A DNA stretch of 12,532 nt from an uncultured Fretibacterium sp. (GTDB lineage Bacteria; Synergistota; Synergistia; Synergistales; Aminobacteriaceae), in the NCBI GenBank assembly GCA_937899395.1, contig CALBPU010000038.1, positions 1 through 12,532 of the forward strand. The letters are read 5' to 3'. The position numbers and the translations under genes are program-made. Positions 1 to 6,500 of this stretch are shown in pieces. The notes beneath the pieces were generated by a model. The model had not been told where the DNA came from. It did not search any database and saw only the letters and a program-made list of their open reading frames with translations. Positions within the stretch are counted from its first letter, which is position 1. The number at the start of each line of letters is the position of its first letter.

Positions 1-112
1 ACTAAATGTTTGCCGACATTTTCATGAACTGCCTGATAAGTTTTCGATGAACTTCTATTCGTTTTTTGAATAGCTTTTGAATGAATTTTTTGTGAACAAA
101 GTGAGCTATTTT

Positions 113-126
113 TGACAGACATTTGA
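113..126 (+). repeat. phased TGACA repeat, cluster 1
   Basis: TGACA at 113 is followed by TGA at 124, exactly 11 bp later, within a T-rich context. It resembles the clusters at 252, 367 and 12476; 15 of 18 bases starting at the preceding T-run match the 252 copy. This looks like a protein-binding site with half-sites on one DNA face (inference). Confidence 0.4.
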
Positions 127-251
127 AAAGATTTTTGAAGAACGTTAAAAAATTTCTTGTTGTGTTTTGATGTGCGTTTGGTGATATTTAACATGGCTTC
201 AGCATGGTGATTTTTTGGGAGTTACTTTTTGTGTTCTGCAAGAAAACTTTT

Positions 252-274
252 TGACAGCTATCTGACCTCTGACG
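252..274 (+). repeat. phased TGACA repeat, cluster 2
   Basis: TGACA at 252 and TGACC at 263 are 11 bp apart, and TGACG follows at 270. The preceding TTT makes a TTGACA-like -35 hexamer, but no matching -10 lies 16-18 bp downstream, so a binding-site reading is preferred over a promoter. Confidence 0.4.
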
Positions 275-340
275 AAGATAAACATTTTGAGGATTTTTAT
301 TGCCATTTTGTAACGACTTTTTTATTCAGATGGACATCTT

Positions 341-366
341 TTTAACCTCAAAATTTAACCTCAAAA
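341..366 (+). repeat. 13-bp perfect tandem duplication
   Basis: TTTAACCTCAAAA occurs twice head to tail (341-353 and 354-366). A related TAACCTCAAA word occurs at 12351-12360 in the other non-coding segment. The second copy abuts the TGACA cluster and the mobC promoter, so it may be part of a regulator- or relaxosome-binding array. Function is unknown. Confidence 0.6.
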
Positions 367-395
367 TGACATTCGACTGAGTGATTTTTTTGTGA
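367..395 (+). repeat. phased TGACA repeat, cluster 3, over mobC promoter
   Basis: TGACA at 367 and TGAGT at 378 are 11 bp apart. TGA at 382 and 393 are again 11 bp apart. The array covers the -35 and spacer of the promoter whose -10 is at 396-401, a position suited to autorepression by a relaxosome protein such as MobC. That role is inferred. Confidence 0.4.
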
Positions 396-401
396 TATAA
401 T
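372..401 (+). promoter_or_regulatory. probable mobC-relaxase promoter
   Basis: A perfect -10 hexamer TATAAT (396-401) is preceded by TGA, giving an extended -10. A weak -35 (TTCGAC, 372-377) lies 18 bp upstream. Transcription would start near 407 and give a leader of about 185 bases that passes through all the oriT-region hairpins before the mobC start. Confidence 0.6.
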
Positions 402-437
402 AACAGCAAAAAAGTGAAGCTAATAGTAAGCAAGCAG

Positions 438-547
438 GCTCTTGTCGTACAAAGTAACTTCGTTATTTGCCGAACAAGAGCACGAGACGCAATCAACTTT
501 TTGAAGTTTCTCGCGTCAGCTTGTCGGGGACATATTCCCCGAACCCC
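438..547 (+). other. oriT: putative oriT: cluster of three inverted repeats
   Basis: Three stem-loops lie in about 105 bases just upstream of mobC. The first pairs GCTCTTGT-CG (438-447) with CGAACAAGAGC (471-481) and encloses an inner stem, AAGTAAC/GTTATTT (452-468). The second pairs GACGC (486-490) with GCGTC (513-517) around AACTT/AAGTT (495-508). The third is a 7-bp GC-rich stem, TCGGGGA/TCCCCGA (524-542), with loop CATAT, followed by ACCCC. MOBP systems normally place oriT next to mobC with the nic site beside an inverted repeat, so position and structure both support oriT. I cannot name the nic base; no RP4-type nic sequence is obvious. Confidence 0.55.
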
Positions 548-592
548 TTGTTTTTGAAAAAGATTTTTTGAAGAATTTGAGAGGAGTGGAAA

Positions 593-940
593 ATGATAAA
601 AGAGAATCTTGAAGCGCGAATAGATTTTCGAGTAACGAAAGAGGAACGGCAGGAGATTCAAGAAGGTGCAGAAGCGTCAGGATTATCGGTGTCGGAGTAT
701 GTACGCCGGAGAGCATTAGGGCGTAGGGTTGATTCTGTAACGGACGTTAAAATGATTTCAGAGTTAAGAAGACAGGGAGGACTTTTGAAAAAAATTTACA
801 GCGAATCGGGAGGAATGTATAGTGAAAAAACGGCAGTTGCTCTTGCGAATATTAACAGGTTCATAGAAAATTTAGAGAGGGAGGTTTTGAATGATAGCGA
901 AAATCCCTTCACGTCGAAGTGGAAGCAAGACAGATTTTAA
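593..940 (+). CDS. mobC: MobC-like mobilization accessory protein (ribbon-helix-helix)
   Basis: This 115-residue protein is probably the relaxosome accessory factor that binds oriT and helps the relaxase reach its nick site. The N-terminus shows a ribbon-helix-helix pattern: a short strand (EARIDFRVT, residues 7-15), a helix (KEERQEIQEGAEASG), a turn (LSVSEYVRRRAL) and a basic end. The MobC-type middle follows, with LRRQGGLLKKIY near residues 59-70 and an asparagine-containing helix (ALANINRFIENL). An AGGAG ribosome binding site at 582-586 lies 6 bases before the ATG. The last 50 bases overlap the relaxase gene in another frame, implying translational coupling. Length and gene order (mobC then relaxase) are typical of mobilizable elements. 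The MobC call is by pattern, not alignment. Confidence 0.82.
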   Translation: MIKENLEARIDFRVTKEERQEIQEGAEASGLSVSEYVRRRALGRRVDSVTDVKMISELRRQGGLLKKIYSESGGMYSEKTAVALANINRFIENLEREVLNDSENPFTSKWKQDRF

Positions 941-2801
941 GGCGTTGATAAATTACTGTCTTGGAATAACGGGACATGAAAAAAATTCTGTCATTCATGT
1001 CGGAATGAAAAACTTAAATTCACCGCCCGAAAAAGCGTATCTTGAAATGGAGGGGCTGTCGTATGAAAACGTGCGGAGCAAAAATCCCGCGCTTCATTTT
1101 ATACTGTCGTGGCGTTCAGATGAAAGCCCTACAAATGAACAGGCTGATGAAGCGGTAGAGATTGCCATTAAGGAGCTGAACTTGGAGGGGTGTCAGACGC
1201 TGTGGGCGTTACAAAAAGATACGGAAAATTTACACGTCCATGTCGTGGTGAATCGAATATCGCCGGATACTTTTAAGGCGATCCGTCCTGCGAAAGGATG
1301 GACGAAAAAAGCTCTTGAAAGAGCCGCCCGAAAAATCGAATTTGCTCAGGGCTGGGAGATTGAACAGAGCGGTCGTTATGTCGTTGACAGTTCAGGAAAT
1401 GTTCATGAAAAAGACGATGTGAAAGTTCGAGCTTCGAGTGATGAAAAACTTTCTCAAAAGGCTCGTGATATTGAGTCGCATACTGGCGCGGAGAGTGTCG
1501 AGAGAGTCGCTAAAAGAGAACTTTTGCCGATTTTGGAGTCTGCCGAGTCGTGGGAGGAACTTCACAGGAACTTGTCGGAACATGGAGCGAAGTTGGAACG
1601 TCGAGGAAAAGGCGCAGTGTTGAATTTCTGTGGAACGATGTTGAAACTTTCGAGTGTGTCAAGGAAATGCAGTTTTACACAACTTGAACACAGGTTAGGC
1701 ATATTCTTGACACATGATGAGAACATTAAAGTCTCAGAAGAGTCTTTCGCTAAAACCTCCGTAACCTCAGTAGAGCCTGACGTAAGAAGCTCGTGGGAAG
1801 ATTACCAGTCGGAGAAAGACAGATATTTGGAGGCGAAGAAATCAGCGATAAAAACTTTAAGGCTTCAGCAGAAGTTAGAGCGCGAATCTTTGCACGATGT
1901 TCAAAAATCAAAATGGCAAGAGTTGAAAAGCGGCAGTTGGGAAGGGAAAGGACGCGATCTTAGTTATTTAAGACCTTTAGTATCGTTTATTTATAAAAAG
2001 GAGCAATTAGATTTAAGGGACAAGCAGAAGAAAGAAATGCTCGAATTGAAGTCGCATTATCTGCAAAAATTTCCGTCTTTTAAGAGATGGCTTTTAGAGC
2101 AAGAACGCGAGGAAGATTACAGAAAGTATCGTTTCCCCGGAGCTTTTATTTTGTCATCAGCTCAGAGTGGCATAACATCTGTGGAGCTTCCGAAAGATTT
2201 TGATCTGCGTGATTATCAGGTACGGCGAGGTTCGGGAGGCAGTGTGCTATATTGTCGGGCAGGAAAATTTACGGCAGATTTTTCAGACATGGGCAAAAGA
2301 ATTGTCTTGAACAAAAGAACTTTGACGGAGGAGTCTGTTTTGTCGGCGTTACAGCTTGCAAACGCGAAGTGGGGAGCGACTTTGATAACGGGGTCAGATG
2401 AATATAAGGCTCTCTGCGTGTCGGTAGCCGTGAAGCACGGTTTGAAAATCGCCAATCCTGATTTAGCGGAGGAAGTTGAGCGTCGAAGACAAGAGAAATT
2501 TTCTTCTTATAGGCAAGTAACCGTTGAAGAAATTGAGAACCTGAATCTTGTTGAGAATCCGAAAATTTACGTGAAGCCGCGCACAGATAATCAGCTGTAT
2601 AAGGGTAAAATAGTTCATGTAAATCAAGAGCGAGGTTATTGTGTCCAATTAGTCGGTCAGCATAGTCTTTTCGTTCATAGACTTGATAAGTTTGAAAGTT
2701 CTCCGAAAGGCGGAGAGTTGTTGAAAATCTCGTATATTGATGATATTCATAAAGTCAAAGTTCAGTTTGTTGAACATCATTATCGTGTTTTAGGGTTGTG
2801 A
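891..2801 (+). CDS. mobA: MOBP-type relaxase with LPD7-like and KfrB-like C-terminal regions
   Basis: This 636-residue protein should nick oriT, stay attached to the 5' end through a tyrosine, and pilot the strand into a recipient. The N-terminal relaxase domain (about 1-160) has the candidate catalytic Tyr22 in LINYCLG, a His69 motif (ALHFILSW) and the metal-binding HVHVVVNR with His115, His117 and Asn121 after a KD pair. Residues 195-272 resemble the middle segment of TraI/MobA proteins (WEELHRNLSEHG, then SSVSRKCSFTQLEHRLG). A charged, probably coiled region spans about 300-410. Residues 445-530 look like LPD7 (LQLANAKWG, TGSDEYK, ANPDL), and 568-620 look like KfrB (GKIVHVNQERGYCVQL). A GGGAGG site precedes the ATG by 6 bases. 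With no secretion genes here, transfer would need a helper element. Strong call for the relaxase; the C-terminal domains are by pattern. Confidence 0.9.
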   Translation: MIAKIPSRRSGSKTDFKALINYCLGITGHEKNSVIHVGMKNLNSPPEKAYLEMEGLSYENVRSKNPALHFILSWRSDESPTNEQADEAVEIAIKELNLEGCQTLWALQKDTENLHVHVVVNRISPDTFKAIRPAKGWTKKALERAARKIEFAQGWEIEQSGRYVVDSSGNVHEKDDVKVRASSDEKLSQKARDIESHTGAESVERVAKRELLPILESAESWEELHRNLSEHGAKLERRGKGAVLNFCGTMLKLSSVSRKCSFTQLEHRLGIFLTHDENIKVSEESFAKTSVTSVEPDVRSSWEDYQSEKDRYLEAKKSAIKTLRLQQKLERESLHDVQKSKWQELKSGSWEGKGRDLSYLRPLVSFIYKKEQLDLRDKQKKEMLELKSHYLQKFPSFKRWLLEQEREEDYRKYRFPGAFILSSAQSGITSVELPKDFDLRDYQVRRGSGGSVLYCRAGKFTADFSDMGKRIVLNKRTLTEESVLSALQLANAKWGATLITGSDEYKALCVSVAVKHGLKIANPDLAEEVERRRQEKFSSYRQVTVEEIENLNLVENPKIYVKPRTDNQLYKGKIVHVNQERGYCVQLVGQHSLFVHRLDKFESSPKGGELLKISYIDDIHKVKVQFVEHHYRVLGL

Positions 2802-2803
2802 AT

Positions 2804-2846
2804 TTGACAAATTTCTCCTTATGGTATAGTATGTGTTTAATCACAT
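2804..2846 (+). promoter_or_regulatory. higBA promoter with overlapping palindromic operator candidate
   Basis: A consensus -35 TTGACA (2804-2809) directly follows the relaxase stop. Two -10 choices overlap: TATAGT (2825-2830, 15-bp spacer) and TAGTAT (2827-2832, 17-bp spacer). Over and just downstream of the -10 lies ATGTGTTTAATCACAT (2831-2846), which matches its own reverse complement at 14 of 16 positions with perfect 5-bp arms. Autorepression through such a palindrome is usual for XRE-type antitoxins, so this is probably the HigA operator. It may also set expression of the downstream restriction-modification gene. Confidence 0.65.
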
Positions 2847-2863
2847 TGCAAAAAGGAGAAGAT

Positions 2864-3217
2864 ATGCCTTATAAAGTTACATTCTATGATTTATCTGATG
2901 GCTCATTTCCAGCATATGACTTTATTGAAGAACAGTCGCCCAAAATGAATCAGAAAATATACCGAACTATTGGTTTGCTTGAAGCCGTGGGACCGCAATT
3001 AAGGATGCCTTATTCTAAGCATTTAGATGATGGTATTTTTGAATTGAGAATGGAACTTGGTTCAGACATAACAAGAGTGTTGTATTTTTTTGTGGTGGAT
3101 AAAAAAGTAGTTCTGACACACGGTTTTGTCAAGAAAACACAGAAGACTCCGCCATCTGAGATAGTACGAGCTAAAAAATATCGAGACGACTATCTTGCTC
3201 GACATAAGGAGGATTAA
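2864..3217 (+). CDS. higB: HigB-like (RelE/ParE superfamily) toxin
   Basis: This 117-residue protein is probably a ribosome-dependent mRNA interferase toxin of the HigB/Gp49 group. Visible landmarks are a central sheet with FELRMELGSDITRVLYFF (59-76; basic residues Arg62 and Arg71), then THGFVKKTQKTP (85-96) and EIVRAKKYRDDY (99-110), the usual C-terminal block. Length fits the family (about 100-120). I chose the ATG at 2864 because AAAGGAG (2853-2859) lies just before it; an upstream in-frame ATG at 2798 would overlap the relaxase stop and precede the promoter. The antitoxin gene starts 4 bases after the stop, giving the toxin-first order typical of higBA. It appears intact. Confidence 0.85.
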   Translation: MPYKVTFYDLSDGSFPAYDFIEEQSPKMNQKIYRTIGLLEAVGPQLRMPYSKHLDDGIFELRMELGSDITRVLYFFVVDKKVVLTHGFVKKTQKTPPSEIVRAKKYRDDYLARHKED

Positions 3218-3221
3218 TTTA

Positions 3222-3521
3222 ATGGAATTAAGTTATCAACAAGTTATCAATGAAAAATTGAAAGACCCGGATTTTAGGCGTGAATGGGAAGCTCAAGAGC
3301 CTAAATTTCAGCTGATAAAGGCTATGCTCATTGGGAGAGCGGAAAATCATCTTTCTCAAAGCCAGCTTTCAGAGAAAACTGGCATTCCGCAAGCAGATAT
3401 TAGCAGACTGGAATCTGGAGAGGCAAATCCTACATTAGACAAGATATGCAGAATTGCTAATGCTCTTGATATGAATTTGAAATTAGCTTTTGAACATAAG
3501 ATTGTTACTGAGTACGTATAG
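3222..3521 (+). CDS. higA: HigA-like XRE-family antitoxin
   Basis: This 99-residue protein should neutralize the adjacent toxin and repress the operon. An N-terminal helical segment (DPDFRREWEAQEPKFQLIKAM, about 15-35) is typical of HigA partners of HigB-type toxins. It leads into a helix-turn-helix at about 44-64 (LSQSQLSEKTGIPQADISRL), followed by the XRE-type end ANPTLDKICRIANALDMNL. The ribosome binding site AAGGAGG (3206-3212) lies inside the toxin gene, 9 bases before the ATG. The stop is 25 bases before the preferred start of the restriction-modification gene and no terminator intervenes, so this repressor may also act like a controller (C) protein for that gene (inference). Confidence 0.85.
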   Translation: MELSYQQVINEKLKDPDFRREWEAQEPKFQLIKAMLIGRAENHLSQSQLSEKTGIPQADISRLESGEANPTLDKICRIANALDMNLKLAFEHKIVTEYV

Positions 3522-3546
3522 CTTCTGAGTTTCATAGGTGGTTGTT

Positions 3547-6500
3547 TTGTCGGCTTTGAGAGAATTACTTTATAAGTATCAGCATCTATACGCTGGAATG
3601 TCAGATGATTCAAAATCTATTTTGTCCGTTAAGGGAAAATGGTTTGAGAAAATCTGCTTTTTCTTTCTGCGTCATGATATGGGTTATAAAGACCAATTTG
3701 AAAACGTTTGGCTTTGGAAAGATTGGCCTGAACGGGATAATAAACCTGACACAGGAATTGACATCGTTGCCAAATTTAGGGACAGCGACAAATTTTGTGC
3801 AGTCCAATGTAAGTTCTATGAGCCTGAATATTCAGTGAGCAAACCTGATATTGATACTTTTTTAGCGGCAAGCAGTAAAGAAATTTTCTCTCAAAGAATC
3901 ATAATTTCAACATCAGCAAACTGGAACAAAAACGCCGAAGATACAATTCAAAATCAGAATCCTCCTTGCATTAGGCTTGGAATTGAAAATCTTGAACAAA
4001 GTTCGATAGATTGGTCATGCTTTAACATTGAAGACTTAGAGTCGGTTTCTTATGCACCGCCGAAGACTTTAAGACCTGACCAAAAAGAAGCAGTTGAAGC
4101 TGTCTTAAATGGTTTTAAGGAACATGACCGCGGTAAGATGATTATGGCTTGTGGAACTGGAAAAACTTTCGTATCCCTAAAAATTGCAGAAAAATTCGCA
4201 GGAGCTGGGAAAAGAGTTTTATTCTTAGTCCCTTCGATTGCGCTTCTTAATCAGACTCTTTTAGCTTGGAATACTGACCGTGATAAAGATTCTAAGATGA
4301 TTTTTTTCGCTGTATGTTCGGATAAAACTGTCGGGAAAAAAGATGATGAAGATTTAAGTCTGACTGATTTAGCTTATCCAGCTACAACTCGTTATGATGA
4401 TTTAATCGCAAGCTGGAACTTTATCCTTGATGAACGAAAAGAAAATTCCATGACTGTAATTTTCTCCACTTATCAGTCTTTGAAAGTCATTAACGAGATT
4501 CAAAGCGCAGGATTTCCCGATTTCGATTTAATTATCTGCGATGAAGCTCATAGGACAACAGGATCTACACTCAAAAATCAAGAAGACTCCGATTTCGTGA
4601 AGATTCATGATAATAGTTTTATTCATGCTAATAAAAGACTTTATATGACCGCTACTCCAAAAGTTTACACCGAATCCGTAACGAAAAAAGCTAAAGATAA
4701 AGAAGCAGAAGTTTTCTCGATGGACGATAAAAATTTGTTCGGTGAAGATTTTTATACGCTGTCATTCAGCAAAGCTATTCAAGAAAATTTATTGAGTGAT
4801 TATCGCGTTATGGTCTTAGCTGTCGATGAAAGAGCCATCAGCGAAACAGTAGCCGATTTAATAGAGAGATTCAAACTTGACCCTGACGATGCTACAAAAA
4901 TGATAGGCTGTTGGCGAGGACTCTCGAAACAATACCATTCAAGCGATTCGGATTTTTTCAAAGTTGATCCCAATCCTATGAAAATGGCATTAGCGTTCAC
5001 GTCAACAATAGCCAATTCAAAAGATTTTCAAAAAAATTTCGCCGAAGTCGTAAAACGCTATAAAGAAACTTACGACCACAAAGGCGGAGTTAATTGCGAT
5101 GTCAGACATGTTGACGGAACTATGAGCATGGAATATAGGAAAAGAGAAATTTCTTGGCTCAAAGAGAATACAGAAGACAACGATTGCAGGATACTCTCTA
5201 ATGCCCGTTGCTTATCCGAAGGTATTGATGTTCCAGCTCTTGACGCGATTTTATTTTTGAATCCCAAAAAATCAAAAGTAGATATTGTTCAATGTGTCGG
5301 ACGAGTCATGCGAAAATACGAGGGCAAACGATTAGGATATATTATTCTTCCGATTGTTATTCCTGAAAATATGACTCCCGAAGAAGCTCTTGACAATAAC
5401 AAAAACTATAACGTCATTTGGGACGTTCTTCAAGCTCTGCGGTCTATTGATGACAAATTTAATATCGAAGTTAATTCGATTAAATACGACGGCAAGGCTA
5501 CAAAAATTTCAACAGGAGTTATAGGAAAAGGAGCACATGACAAAAAAGAAGAAATAGTATTAGATTTACCGTTCTCGCCCGAAGACTGGCGCGACGCAGT
5601 TTATGCTAAAATCGTCGAAAAATGCGGCAACCGTAAATATGAAACTCAGTGGGCTAACGATATGGCTAAAATCGTTCAACGACATACTGAAAAAATTAAA
5701 GAACTATTAAGCAGAAATGAAGAATTTAGAGCAGTAGTTTTTGAACGATATATAAGCGGTCTTCGTGATAGCATCAATAAAAATATTTCGGAAGACGAGG
5801 CTATCGATATGCTTTCACAGCATTTCATAACGAAGCCTATTTTCGACGCAATCTTTAAGGATTTCTCGAAAAAAAATCCTGTTTCAATTATCATTGAAGC
5901 CGCTTTAGAATATCTTGGAGCTAACAAGCTCAATGAAACGAACGAAAATCTTGAAAAATTTTATGAAGAACAAAAGGAACGTTTTATTAACCTCAAAACG
6001 GACGAGGGTAAACAGAAACGCATTAAAGATCTTTACGAAAATTTTTTCAGAATAGCTTTGCCAAGAACGGCACAAAAACTTGGCATTGTTTACACTCCAA
6101 ACGAAGTAGTTGATTTCATTGTAAGAAGTACGGATTGGGCATTAAAAAACGAGTTAGGCATTCCTGAAGGTTTAAGCGCGGAGAACGTTGACATTCTTGA
6201 CCCGTTTACAGGAACAGGAACTTTTATAGTTCGATTAATTCAGCTCGGTTTAATTTCCCCGAATAAAATCGAATATAAATATAGAAACGAACTTCACGCC
6301 CAAGATATTCTTTTACTCGCATATTACATTGCCGCTGTAAATATCGAGATGGCTTATCAATCAGTTGCGCCTAATAAAGAATACGAACCTTTTCCCGGTA
6401 TCATTCTAACCGACACGTTCAACACAGAACATCAGATAGGAATTTTCGCTCAGAACGACAAACGAACAGAAGAACTTAATAAGAAAGACATCAAGGTGAT

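Larger units (their letters stand above)
1..592. other. non-coding control region upstream of mobC
   Basis: No credible gene lies here. The few reading frames on either strand lack a ribosome binding site and have low-complexity translations. The + strand is T-rich and carries many TTTTTGAA-type words, phased TGACA repeats (113, 252, 367), a 13-bp tandem duplication (341-366), a promoter (372-401) and a dense set of inverted repeats (438-542). A small hairpin, CTATTC/GAATAG, sits at 55-73. If the molecule is circular, this joins 12277-12532 to form an 848-base region, large for so compact a replicon. That suggests it is used for transfer or maintenance (inference). Confidence 0.75.

Noticed and set aside
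251..280. TTGACA at 251 (and at 112) as promoter -35 boxes
   Set aside because: No acceptable -10 lies 16-18 bp downstream of either. Both belong to the phased TGACA clusters.
326..716. Minus-strand reading frames of 111 and 66 codons in the oriT region
   Set aside because: They run through the promoter, inverted repeats and the start of mobC, lack a ribosome binding site, and translate to low-complexity sequence.
2798..2863. Longer toxin start at 2798
   Set aside because: It overlaps the relaxase stop, contains the promoter and has no ribosome site, whereas the ATG at 2864 has a good one.
3538..3546. GTG start for the restriction-modification enzyme
   Set aside because: It lies within the AGGTGG ribosome site that fits the TTG at 3547. 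The difference is only three residues, and either remains possible.
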